DNA from: an uncultured Granulosicoccaceae bacterium
Lineage (GTDB): Bacteria > Pseudomonadota > Gammaproteobacteria > Granulosicoccales > Granulosicoccaceae
Assembly (NCBI GenBank): GCA_937930305.1
Contig: CALGLE010000008.1
Coordinates: 33,989-97,988 of the forward strand
Reading direction: 5' to 3'
DNA length: 64,000 nt
Part shown: piece after piece, positions 47,154 through 55,417 of the stretch
Numbering within the stretch: position 1 is the first letter of the stretch
How the letters are laid out: each line of letters opens with the position of its first letter
Notes under the pieces: generated by a model
The model's input: only the letters and a program-made list of their open reading frames with translations
The model's database searches: none
What the model was told of the DNA's origin: nothing
Program-made: the position numbers and the translations under genes

Positions 47154-47762
47154 TCATTGGTGCAGAGTCACTAAATAAGGTTGCTCTGGCAACTGAAAGC
47201 TGTACAACAACGCCTGGAATGCTTCATCAAGCATCTGGGCGTTGTCTTTTGTACCGATGGCATATAAACCCACGGTATAACCCAGTTGGGCAATTTCAGC
47301 TTGCTTTATGGCCAAGTCAACGGTGGTGTCTTTAAATGGAAAATCCACCAGTACCATTTCATCTTTGACCGCCTTTTGCCCATCCACAATAACCACACCG
47401 CGTTGAGCACCATCGGTGTCGAAAGCGCCCGTTTCAATACCGGGCAGTACTTCCACCATGATGTAGTCCATATAGGGGTCCGCATCATTTTCTAATTCCG
47501 ATTCAAAAATAACCGAATACCCTGCTTCTTCCAAATCTAAATCGTATCGCGTATCTTCTGAAATAATTCGTGACCAATCTTTTGGAACGACCATGGAGAA
47601 ACCGTAGTTTTCATCGTTGTAATCGACATACAAAAGTGCTTCACGGCTCTTAGTGACAGAGCCAATAGAACTGACTACTGGCCTTTTTTCCCAGCGTTCA
47701 AATTGATCTAAGCCGACCAGCGACAACAGCGCTAACCAAAGCATGATGGCGATGAATTTCAT
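47154..47762 (-). CDS. Membrane-anchored or secreted protein of unknown function
   Basis: This 202-residue protein has an N-terminal hydrophobic helix (MKFIAIMLWLALLSLVGL) without a clear cleavage site. The segment NYGFSMVVPKDWSRI resembles the start of PsbP/Mog1-like domains, a weak hint only. A 7-bp GC-rich inverted repeat (47764-47783) ends one base before its ATG and could hide the ribosome site. It is the last gene of a leftward group, 106 bp after its neighbour. Confidence 0.55.
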   Translation of the reverse strand: MKFIAIMLWLALLSLVGLDQFERWEKRPVVSSIGSVTKSREALLYVDYNDENYGFSMVVPKDWSRIISEDTRYDLDLEEAGYSVIFESELENDADPYMDYIMVEVLPGIETGAFDTDGAQRGVVIVDGQKAVKDEMVLVDFPFKDTTVDLAIKQAEIAQLGYTVGLYAIGTKDNAQMLDEAFQALLYSFQLPEQPYLVTLHQ

Positions 47763-47763
47763 A

Positions 47764-47783
47764 CACCCAGAGTGCCCTGGGTG
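47764..47783 (-). promoter_or_regulatory. Hairpin over the ribosome-binding region of the 47762 gene
   Basis: In mRNA sense (minus strand) CACCCAG, a 6-nt loop and CTGGGTG form a perfect 7-bp stem that ends one base before the start codon. The only purine-rich ribosome-site candidate is inside the stem, so translation may need the hairpin to open. No T-run follows. Confidence 0.4.
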
Positions 47784-47868
47784 ATGAGTTATATCCGCGC
47801 GACACTGCCCATTACGTGCGATTCACATCTGGGCAATGGAGCGGTACTGTGGACCGCTTCTCGAAAAT

Positions 47869-48663
47869 TTAAGGGGTAGGACTGGGTGTGTCTAAACCCA
47901 GGAAGACGCCATTAGATTCCATGGGGTAGCGCAATTCATAGCGATCAAGCAAGTTGTCCCGCGCAGAGTTCGCATAGAATTTGGCATCGATGAATACATC
48001 ATTGCCTTCAATCTCTGTGCTCTCACCGGACCAAACGTTGCCGTTGCGCGTGACTGGAAAAACTAATCCGTTCACCGAGACAGCCAGGCTAAGCGCATTC
48101 ACTACAGAGGCCTCGGCATCTTGCAAAGACGCCGGAACGCCAAAGTCTATACGCACAGGTAATCGCTCTGCAACCGTGCCCGGGCTATCAAAGTTTCGGG
48201 GGTCAAACCCTGCACGAAGTTCCGCAATATTGGACCGACCATCCCCATCGGAATCAAAATTGGTAGAGAATCGACGATCTTCCATTGGCACAATGACACC
48301 GGCCGGGTCGTTGCCTATGTCAACAGTGCGCCGCGCACTGGCAAGCGGCAATAAAGAATTGCCCTTCGCTGACCACGCCGCAATGATAGTGACCGTTTCA
48401 TTTGGGTCAAAGTTAATTTGCCCTTGCCACACACCCTGTTCGTTTTGCGTCATTACCACGTTATTACTGTTCGCGGAAACTTCCAACTCCAAATCATCTG
48501 GCTCGAGCATGCGATTTTCGGTCAGAAACTCAGGTACGGGCATACCCAGTTCGGCAGACATATCCCCATTGGACTGAACGGACCATTCTTCAGGCGAATG
48601 ACAGGCGCTTAGCATTAAGCCACTGATCGCCAGCACAGCCACATTCGTTCGCAAAGTATTCAT
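47869..48663 (-). CDS. Lipoprotein with a thrombospondin-3/EF-like calcium loop
   Basis: This protein of about 264 residues has a lipobox MLSAC, so it should be a lipid-anchored envelope protein. The middle carries FDSDGDGRSNIAELRAGFDP, an Asp-rich loop typical of thrombospondin type 3 or EF-like calcium sites. The flanking beta-rich parts match no family I recognise. ATG 48663 was chosen over TTG 48666. It begins only a few bases after the stop of the preceding gene, so the two are probably co-translated. Confidence 0.6.
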   Translation of the reverse strand: MNTLRTNVAVLAISGLMLSACHSPEEWSVQSNGDMSAELGMPVPEFLTENRMLEPDDLELEVSANSNNVVMTQNEQGVWQGQINFDPNETVTIIAAWSAKGNSLLPLASARRTVDIGNDPAGVIVPMEDRRFSTNFDSDGDGRSNIAELRAGFDPRNFDSPGTVAERLPVRIDFGVPASLQDAEASVVNALSLAVSVNGLVFPVTRNGNVWSGESTEIEGNDVFIDAKFYANSARDNLLDRYELRYPMESNGVFLGLDTPSPTP

Positions 48664-48668
48664 CAACT

Positions 48669-49370
48669 TCAGTCGAATTCAGTGCCAACGGGATCGGCTG
48701 TGATAATCACTGGAATGGTGGGTCCACCACCCGGGTTGGTTCCGCCAGACCCCGAAGAGGAACCACCCCCACCGCTTGCCGCCGCTGCTAATGCACCGAC
48801 CGCTAGTATTCCTAAAGCGCCATACAGCACTTTTTGTCCGGTTGTCAGCCCTGTGCTAATGGGTTCTGCTGCGGTGTCTACCGGAGCCTGTGGAACGGGT
48901 GTTTCTGCCGTACTCGCCAAATTGTCCGCAGCGGTTAAATCGCGCGTTAACGGATCGAATGCGAAACCTCTCACCACTCGGTTGTTGCTCGTGTCTGAGG
49001 CGTTTATGTAGTACTCAATAACCGTTGCTTCATCAGTCAGTACGTCAATCGTTACCGTATAAATGGAGGTACCAGGGATGAGTTCCATGGGTACATTCTG
49101 ATAATTTCCCGCGCCCGCCACTCGGTAATAGAGCACCACCTCAGATACCGCTTGATTGTCCGTAACCGTTGCCGAAAACACTTGGTTATCGCCGACATTT
49201 CCGGTTTCCACCACCTGCAAATCAACCACCGGCGGCTCGTCATCGCTCGTCGCTTGCGCGTGAACTGGCCCCACCACTAACACGGTAGAGAAGACTAAAT
49301 GCAGTAACGCGACCCAGACACAAATTAGACGTTTGAAGCTTCTTGCTTGAACCATTCTTTGATTTACCAT
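48669..49370 (-). CDS. Exported protein with Ig-like domain and C-terminal membrane helix plus Gly/Ser tail
   Basis: This 233-residue protein has a signal peptide (about 1-38, ending VHAQ). A beta-rich region (about 45-135; VSEVVLYYRVAGAGNYQNVP) resembles Ig-like or cadherin-like modules. A hydrophobic helix (about 178-195) runs into a GGGGSSSGSGG tail. The function is unknown. ATG 49370 overlaps the previous gene's stop by 7 bp; ATG 49355 is also in frame. Confidence 0.6.
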   Translation of the reverse strand: MVNQRMVQARSFKRLICVWVALLHLVFSTVLVVGPVHAQATSDDEPPVVDLQVVETGNVGDNQVFSATVTDNQAVSEVVLYYRVAGAGNYQNVPMELIPGTSIYTVTIDVLTDEATVIEYYINASDTSNNRVVRGFAFDPLTRDLTAADNLASTAETPVPQAPVDTAAEPISTGLTTGQKVLYGALGILAVGALAAAASGGGGSSSGSGGTNPGGGPTIPVIITADPVGTEFD

Positions 49371-51358
49371 TTAATTTTTGACCATCCCGCCGCATCTCGG
49401 CGTGTGGTTAATGTAAATGAGCGCAAGTTGGCCGGGGGGCTCGCAACCCCACCCCCACGACGAACCACTTTAGTGATCGTTAAATTGCCGACAATCATGC
49501 CGGCACTGTTTCGTGTTGAAACATTGTCAATGCTGGCGGAAACACTTTCACTGTTCGAAAACATTTGCAGTAAAGCCTGCACCCTTGCGCCATCGGTCTC
49601 GGCCAATTGGGTGATCAGGTTTATATCACGACCTTCAATGGCCGTCTTTACAGCGATAAATTGCTTGTACACCGAATTAAAATCGGCATCGGTAATGACG
49701 TAGGCACCAACCGATTGTTGATCATTAGCACCCGCATCCGTTGTGGCCACCTGCGTATCACTCAATGCTCTGCCACTGTTACTGCCGGCAGCTAATCGAT
49801 CGGTTGCTTGGCGATCGGCGTCTGTTTGCGGCGCAGCACTGGCAACTTGTGCAGGTGATTGCGCGGTTTGACCCGCAGCTTGCGCCGCTCTTGCGGCAGC
49901 CGCACGCCGCGCCTCAGCTCGTTGCTCAGCGGCAATCACTTCCAGTCTTTCACGTTCTAACTTTTCCGCTTCAGCTTGCAGTTCAGCTTCACGTGCCTCG
50001 CCTTGTTGTTGCAGTCGCAGTTGCTCGGCTTGCCGGGCTTCTTCTGCTCGTCTCGCCTCTTCTGCTCGTCTCGCCTCTTCAGCTCGTCTCGCCTCTTCAG
50101 CTTGTCGCGCCTCTTCAGCTTGTCGCGCCTCTTCAGCTTGTCGCGCCTCTTCAGCTTGTCGCGCCTCTTCAGCTTGTCGCGCCTCTTCTGCACGTTTAGC
50201 TTCTTCAGCAGCACGCGCTTGCTCCGCTAGTCGAGCTTCTTCAGCTGCGCGGGCTGACTCTGCAAGTCTGGCCTCTTCAGCACGCCGGGCCTCTTCAGCC
50301 GCTAAGGCTTCTTGCGCTCGTTTTGCTTCTTCAGCGGCAAGCGCTTGCTCGGCTAGTCGCGCCTCTTCAGCCAGTCTGGCGGCTTCTGCTCGTTCTGCTT
50401 CGGCGGCTAATCTCGCTTCTTCTGCAATGCGTCGCTCTTCCGTGGCAATACGTTTTTGTTCCGCGATAACGGCTTCTTCCGCGAGTCGTTGAGCTTCACT
50501 TAAACGTGCCGCTTCATCGCTATCAGCCGTTGCAAGCCCGGACTCACCCGCTGCAATTAGCCCACGCAGGGCTGTGAATTCTGGGTTACCGTAGCCAAGG
50601 ACTCGCGGATCTAATGCATCCAACTCGGCCGATGCTGTTTCCAACTCGCCATTCGCGACCAACGCTTCGATACGTGCCAGTTCTCGACGAAATTGCACGG
50701 CAATAGATTCGCCTATGGTGTTAGTCGGTGGTGGAAGAGCTACCGCTGTTGGCTCATCGCCTCCGCTAAGCAAATTACCCAAGGTTTTAGAATCAAACAA
50801 TCCCGCTTGCATCGCACCATAGCCACCCGCAACGAGAACGCCTAAGCCGAGTAGCGCGAACAACAAACCTTTACGGCGGGGACGTTCGTAGTCATCATCA
50901 TCATCGTAGTATTCATGAACGCCTTCACTCCAGTCATCGTCAAACTGATCATAGGAATCAGTTGGCGTGGGAGCAGCTTTCGGTTCCTGAAAAGATTGTG
51001 GACCCGGTGCGACGGTTTCATTTAAGAAATCAAAGTCGTCGTCAAGATGCTCAGCTGATTGTTGCTGAGGTGCATACGCCGAAGGATCTTGTTGGCCGCC
51101 CGACACAATAGGGCCGGTCGAAGCAGCTTGCCCTGGACGAACATTGGGTCCAGATTTCGATATCGGGACCGGCCGTCGAATGATGGGTAAAGGCTTGGAT
51201 TTGCGCGGTGGCAATGGTAGGCCGGAGTCTGCCTCGCCTTGTTTTTGCGCAGGACGATTCGCCGCGTCCTCAGAGAGGAAGTCGAACATTTCGCTGTCCA
51301 TAGCGTCGTCTTGGTCACTGCTGGATTTCGGCATCGTAGCCCGCTGCCTACCGATCAT
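49364..51358 (-). CDS. Membrane-anchored Ala/Glu/Arg coiled-coil protein with C-terminal NTF2-like domain
   Basis: This 664-residue protein has an acidic and Pro-rich cytoplasmic N-terminus (about 1-160) and one membrane helix (about 164-185, LLFALLGLGVLVAGGYGAM). A very long coiled coil (about 270-480) is made of AEEAR-type units, with a run of near-identical EEARQA hexapeptides. The last 105 residues (from FNSVYKQFIAVKTAIEGRD to AAGWSKIKW) look like an NTF2-like domain, as found at the C-terminus of several envelope proteins. The coil resembles TolA-type spacers, but no TolA C-terminal domain is present. ATG 51334 is an alternative start. Confidence 0.6.
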   Translation of the reverse strand: MIGRQRATMPKSSSDQDDAMDSEMFDFLSEDAANRPAQKQGEADSGLPLPPRKSKPLPIIRRPVPISKSGPNVRPGQAASTGPIVSGGQQDPSAYAPQQQSAEHLDDDFDFLNETVAPGPQSFQEPKAAPTPTDSYDQFDDDWSEGVHEYYDDDDDYERPRRKGLLFALLGLGVLVAGGYGAMQAGLFDSKTLGNLLSGGDEPTAVALPPPTNTIGESIAVQFRRELARIEALVANGELETASAELDALDPRVLGYGNPEFTALRGLIAAGESGLATADSDEAARLSEAQRLAEEAVIAEQKRIATEERRIAEEARLAAEAERAEAARLAEEARLAEQALAAEEAKRAQEALAAEEARRAEEARLAESARAAEEARLAEQARAAEEAKRAEEARQAEEARQAEEARQAEEARQAEEARQAEEARRAEEARRAEEARRAEEARQAEQLRLQQQGEAREAELQAEAEKLERERLEVIAAEQRAEARRAAAARAAQAAGQTAQSPAQVASAAPQTDADRQATDRLAAGSNSGRALSDTQVATTDAGANDQQSVGAYVITDADFNSVYKQFIAVKTAIEGRDINLITQLAETDGARVQALLQMFSNSESVSASIDNVSTRNSAGMIVGNLTITKVVRRGGGVASPPANLRSFTLTTRRDAAGWSKIKW
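50037..50198 (-). repeat. 18-bp in-frame tandem repeat array within the coiled-coil gene
   Basis: Five identical 18-bp copies lie at 50091-50180, flanked by three similar units at 50037-50090 and a diverged unit at 50181-50198. Each unit encodes a six-residue EEARQA/EEARRA step. Copy number can change without breaking the frame. Confidence 0.92.
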
Positions 51359-51742
51359 TCTGGGTAGGCCATAAGTTGCTGTAACTAAAGCGTTATGGTA
51401 ACCGATACTAGGAAGGGGTTCAGTGCACCATTAGTTAACTTTGGGAGGAAATCACCAAAGGGTCGGTAATTTTACAAAAATTACCGTAAATCAATCGCTT
51501 GAATGCCAGTTCCAAGGTAACAAAGGCGACACATTTCAACAATTTGTGCGCTTTAACACACGCTTATGCAACGCCTTAGACTGCACACGCCAATCCAATA
51601 GCTTCGAGCCAAGCCCACTGGTTTGAGCTGCAATGCCCGCCCTGCGCAACCGCGACAATGACCGAGCGCCCCCCGGTCCGCTCTGAGCGAGATTAGGTAT
51701 ACCAATCATACAGAGCGGCAGTAGTCGAGCATCGCGCTGGAG
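51359..51742. other. Non-coding interval of 384 bp
   Basis: I see no convincing gene here; a short plus-strand open frame (about 61 codons from 51441) has no homology I recognise and an internal-looking TTG start. The interval should contain the promoter for the leftward coiled-coil operon. Its one clear structure is the 10-bp inverted repeat at 51464-51486. Confidence 0.6.
51464..51486. promoter_or_regulatory. 10-bp perfect inverted repeat upstream of the coiled-coil operon
   Basis: CGGTAATTTT and AAAATTACCG flank a 3-bp centre. It lies about 106 bp upstream of ATG 51358. AT-rich palindromes of this kind are common operators; a terminator for a transcript entering the interval is possible but would lack a usual T-tract. 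Confidence 0.4.
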
Positions 51743-52600
51743 CTATAAATCTTCGCGCTTTAACGCGGTTTCGATGTAAACCTCACGTAATCGAGCGGCC
51801 ACAGGGCCCGGCTTGCCTTCGCCTATCGCATGCCCATCTATTGACACAACCGGCATAACAAATGCCGAGGCACTGGTGAAAAAGGCTTCATCGGCTTGTT
51901 TTACATCGTCAACCGTGAACGGTTCTTCCACCACATCGAAGCCAGACTCCCGGGCAAAACGCAGCACAGCGTCTCGGGTGATGCCACTTAAGATTTCATT
52001 ACCCAGATGACGAGTTTGTATGACTTTGTCTTTACGCACGATATAGGCGTTGTTTGACGTGCCTTCGGTAACGTAACCCTCTTCAACCATCCACGCATCA
52101 TTAGCACCCGCATCCAAGGCTTGCTGTTTAGCCAGGCTGGGCCCAAGTAAACCCACCGTTTTTATGTCACGACGCTGCCAGCGAATATCTGGAACACTAA
52201 TAACGCTGATACCTGTGTTCGCCGTTGGAGAATCAATCAGTTTTTTCGCTTGAGTGAACATAACCAGTGAGGATTTTGGATTGGCGGGGAAGGCAAAATC
52301 TCGATCGGCCACGCCTCGGCTCACTTGCAGATACAACAGCCCTTCTTCCAATTGATTCAATTCCAACAGTCGGTGTTGATAACTGACCATTTCTTCATCC
52401 GTGCAAGCCGGTGGCATAGACAATTCGTTTAACGATCGATGTAAGCGCTTCAAGTGAGCGCGATTATCAATCAGTTTTCCGTTCAGCACCGAACTGACTT
52501 CGTAGACCGCGTCAGCGAACAAGAACCCCCGATCTAACACAGAAATTTTAGCGTCTTGCTCATCAACGAATGCCCCGTTGACATAAAAAATGCGGCTCAT
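51743..52600 (-). CDS. D-amino-acid aminotransferase (class IV PLP enzyme)
   Basis: This 285-residue fold-type IV aminotransferase has N-terminal RIFYVNGAFVDEQDAKISVL, typical of D-alanine aminotransferases. The PLP lysine is in RRDIKTVGLLG, and the cofactor loop is EGTSNNAYIV. Dat enzymes convert D-alanine and 2-oxoglutarate to pyruvate and D-glutamate; a branched-chain or 4-amino-4-deoxychorismate role is less likely. The frame is open to 52705, but ATG 52600 in a 4-bp overlap with the HAD gene is the proper start. It ends the lut operon. Confidence 0.85.
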   Translation of the reverse strand: MSRIFYVNGAFVDEQDAKISVLDRGFLFADAVYEVSSVLNGKLIDNRAHLKRLHRSLNELSMPPACTDEEMVSYQHRLLELNQLEEGLLYLQVSRGVADRDFAFPANPKSSLVMFTQAKKLIDSPTANTGISVISVPDIRWQRRDIKTVGLLGPSLAKQQALDAGANDAWMVEEGYVTEGTSNNAYIVRKDKVIQTRHLGNEILSGITRDAVLRFARESGFDVVEEPFTVDDVKQADEAFFTSASAFVMPVVSIDGHAIGEGKPGPVAARLREVYIETALKREDL

Positions 52601-53325
52601 GCTGGCTCCGGAATAAAAAGTTCTAGTAATTCTTGTAAAGATCGCACTTCGGCATCGGCTTTGGGTTGATCCTGCGGCCAAGGTGCTTGCGCTTGGTTGT
52701 ACCAAATCGTTTTTGCACCGATGGCTTGTCCGCCACCCACGTCGGTCCGGACGTTGTCACCAATGTGCGCCAAAGCCGACGGTGGTACATCAAATTCCGC
52801 CAAACAAGCTTCAAACATCTGGGCGTGGGGTTTGGGTGCGTTATCGATACTGGCACGTTGATAGTGATGAAATTTGTCCGCCAAGCCAATCATTGATAAA
52901 TCGGCGTTGCCATTGGTTATAACCGCCATCTTGTAACGTTGTCCGAGGGCATCTAACACACCGTGCGTACCCTGATATAAAATCACGTCACTACGAGCTT
53001 GATAAAACAAATCATAAGCGGCCTCCGTTAACTGCGCTGAATACCCCGCTTCCACCAAGCATCGTTCTATCATTTTGTGTCGAAGTAACGACATGTCACA
53101 TGCATACTCAGGATGCGACTCCACCACCTCAGCGCGATAACGAAGCATGTTGTCTTTGTAGTTCCCAACAACCGCCTTGGGCGCGTTCGCTTTAAACCAG
53201 TCAAATAATTTGGCTTCCGCTACTTCAATAACTGGCGGGCAATCCCACAAGGTATCGTCAAGATCAAACGACAACACCTGAATTTCTGCCACCCACTCAT
53301 GGCGTTTTGTTATGGATGAACTCAT
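52597..53325 (-). CDS. HAD-family phosphatase (YigB-like)
   Basis: This 242-residue HAD-IA hydrolase carries motif I LSFDLDDTLWDCPPVIEVAE, motif II VITNGNAD and motif IV HIGDNVRTDVGGGQAIGAKT. The wording of motif I and the region after it recall YigB, a phosphatase of the riboflavin pathway, but substrate use in this family is broad. It overlaps lutC and the aminotransferase gene by 4 bp each. Confidence 0.82.
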   Translation of the reverse strand: MSSSITKRHEWVAEIQVLSFDLDDTLWDCPPVIEVAEAKLFDWFKANAPKAVVGNYKDNMLRYRAEVVESHPEYACDMSLLRHKMIERCLVEAGYSAQLTEAAYDLFYQARSDVILYQGTHGVLDALGQRYKMAVITNGNADLSMIGLADKFHHYQRASIDNAPKPHAQMFEACLAEFDVPPSALAHIGDNVRTDVGGGQAIGAKTIWYNQAQAPWPQDQPKADAEVRSLQELLELFIPEPA

Positions 53326-53981
53326 GCGCCTGACACCAACACAACGTGCATTCGCCGAGGCCCATGAGCGCCAATCTCAATCGTTTGTTCAATATCACCC
53401 GTGCGTGATGGGCCAGTTACAAAATTCACCGCTCGATGCGCACCGCAGGCTTCCCGCAATTGTGTCCAAACATCATCAACGTGTCGCAGCACTTGCGATT
53501 CATTCACTACAACAATGTGGTTGTCAGGCAGAAAGTTTAACGTAGCCGGCGTATCCCCTGTGCTGGCGAACACCACACTGCCCGTTTCTGCCACAGCCGC
53601 TAAGCAAGGTGTGACACTGGTGGCTTCCGTACCACTGGCGCTGCCTATTCGATAGTGCTCAGGCCATGCGATTTCAGATAACGCCGGAGCGACAGTAACA
53701 TCCCCATCCAGCCCTTCCGAACGGATGTAATCATCGACCGCATTCAACACATCATCGCTCGTTTGCACTCGTGTCACTGTCATCTGTACCGATTCCATCA
53801 TTCGTATCAGTCGTTCGGTCGGGTCTTCGCTAAACGCTGGCAAAGTGGACACCGGTTTTGTCGATAAGCGCTCACTCACCGCCAAGGGCGCGTCGTCAAC
53901 CGACATCGGCGCAGGACGCGATGGATTTTCTCGAACCAGAGCCGTTTGTAGACGACCCAATATGGCATCACGCGCACTCAT
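53322..53981 (-). CDS. lutC: Lactate utilisation protein C
   Basis: This 219-residue LUD-domain protein (YkgG family) begins MSARDAILGRLQTAL. It has the conserved EATSVTPCLAAVAETGSVVF and NHIVVVNESQVLRHVDDVWT. With LutA and LutB it forms the iron-sulfur L-lactate oxidation complex. It overlaps lutB and the HAD gene by 4 bp. Confidence 0.9.
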   Translation of the reverse strand: MSARDAILGRLQTALVRENPSRPAPMSVDDAPLAVSERLSTKPVSTLPAFSEDPTERLIRMMESVQMTVTRVQTSDDVLNAVDDYIRSEGLDGDVTVAPALSEIAWPEHYRIGSASGTEATSVTPCLAAVAETGSVVFASTGDTPATLNFLPDNHIVVVNESQVLRHVDDVWTQLREACGAHRAVNFVTGPSRTGDIEQTIEIGAHGPRRMHVVLVSGA

Positions 53982-55417
53982 GATGATTCACTCCGGTTTT
54001 TCTGAGCGGTATATTCACTTATAAAAGTACGGTTGTTGCCAGACGTAGGTAAGTTACGACTTTTTGTCCAAGCAGACACCAGCGGTAGTCTTCGCACATG
54101 ACCTTGCCGACGGCCCAACCAAGACAAGGTGCGCACGGCTAAATCGCTTAAGTTCCGATACAGCTTAGGCCGCCTGGCCACTTGCGACCACAACGCCAAG
54201 GCCGTTCTGGATCGCATGGATTGCAACTGCTTTTCAAAGGTTGTGCGTCGATGCTTGCGTAACAACGAAGGCAGTGGGATGCTCATGGGGCAAACTTCCG
54301 CACAGCGCCCATTCAATGTGCAAGCGTGTGGCAAATCACGTGTTTTCTCTAAGCCCACCATGGCCGGTGTGATGACCGAGCCCATCGGCCCAGGGTACAC
54401 CCAGCCATAAGCGTGACCACCCACCGCACCATACACCGGACAATGATTAATGCAGGCACCACATCGAAAACAGCGCAGCATTTCGCGTAACTCACTATCG
54501 AATAATTCCGTGCGTTTGTTGTCCACTAGGACCACATGAAATTCTTCTGGCCCATCTTTATCCCCATCACGTTTAGGCCCACCCATTAAACTGGTGTAGT
54601 TCGAAAAGTGCTGCCCTGTTGCACTGCGTGCTAATAAACGCAGTAGCAAACTGGCATCTTCCAAGGTGGGCACGACTTTCTCAATGCCAACAATGACAAT
54701 ATGAACACGCGGCAGGTTCGAACTTAGGTCACCGTTGCCTTCATTAGTCACCAATACATGCTGACCAGTTTCCGCCACCAAAAAGTTCGCACCAGTGATA
54801 CCCACATCCGCATTACGAAACTTTTCGCGTAGAACCGTTCGAGCTTCAGTCACCAAATCCACTCGGTTGGTGATTTTTTCCGTTAAGCCGTATTGTTGAT
54901 GATGTTTATGGAATAACTCAGAGACTTGTTCTTTGGTTTTATGAACCGCAGGAGCAATGATGTGGCTAGGCGGCTCTTCCGCTAATTGGATGATGTATTC
55001 GCCTAAATCGGTTTCAATCGGTGCTATGCCAACCTCTTCCAAACGCCGATTCACCTCTGCCTCTTCGCCCACCATGGACTTACCCTTGGCCACCGTTTTG
55101 GCGTTGGCTTTTTTGCAAATGTCCACAATGATTTCACCGGCATTGGCGGACGTCTCAGCCCAGTGCACATGCCCTCCATTCGCCTGCACTGAGTGCTCAT
55201 AACGCAACAGATAATGATCTAGATTTTCAAGCACGTGGTTTTTCATCTCCCGTGCTTCATCGCGAATGCGCTGCCATTCAGGCACTAGCTCGATGGCGTT
55301 CAACCGCTTTTTAATAAAGCCCACTTTCAAATTACCCAGTGCATCTTGCAAGGGCGCATCCTTCAAGGCCTCAGCCGCATTTTGCTTAAACGTGTGAGAC
55401 GTAACTTGAACACTCAT
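53978..55417 (-). CDS. lutB: Lactate utilisation protein B, iron-sulfur subunit
   Basis: This 479-residue LutB/YkgF has an N-terminal LUD domain (VAKGKSMVGEEAEVNRRLEE and LVTNEGNGDLSSNLPRVHIV). Two [4Fe-4S] motifs follow: CFRCGACINHCPVYGAVGG and CTLNGRCAEVCPMSIPL. The length is usual. The start ATG shares one base with the lutA stop (TAATG). Confidence 0.92.
   Translation of the reverse strand: MSVQVTSHTFKQNAAEALKDAPLQDALGNLKVGFIKKRLNAIELVPEWQRIRDEAREMKNHVLENLDHYLLRYEHSVQANGGHVHWAETSANAGEIIVDICKKANAKTVAKGKSMVGEEAEVNRRLEEVGIAPIETDLGEYIIQLAEEPPSHIIAPAVHKTKEQVSELFHKHHQQYGLTEKITNRVDLVTEARTVLREKFRNADVGITGANFLVAETGQHVLVTNEGNGDLSSNLPRVHIVIVGIEKVVPTLEDASLLLRLLARSATGQHFSNYTSLMGGPKRDGDKDGPEEFHVVLVDNKRTELFDSELREMLRCFRCGACINHCPVYGAVGGHAYGWVYPGPMGSVITPAMVGLEKTRDLPHACTLNGRCAEVCPMSIPLPSLLRKHRRTTFEKQLQSMRSRTALALWSQVARRPKLYRNLSDLAVRTLSWLGRRQGHVRRLPLVSAWTKSRNLPTSGNNRTFISEYTAQKNRSESS

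Noticed and set aside
50037..50198. Possible CRISPR array
   Set aside because: The units are directly adjacent 18-bp copies without spacers and are in frame within a coding gene.
49957..50230. Several repetitive open frames antisense to or out of frame with the coiled-coil gene
   Set aside because: They are products of the 18-bp repeat, which keeps all frames open. The long frame with a membrane helix and NTF2-like domain is the real gene.
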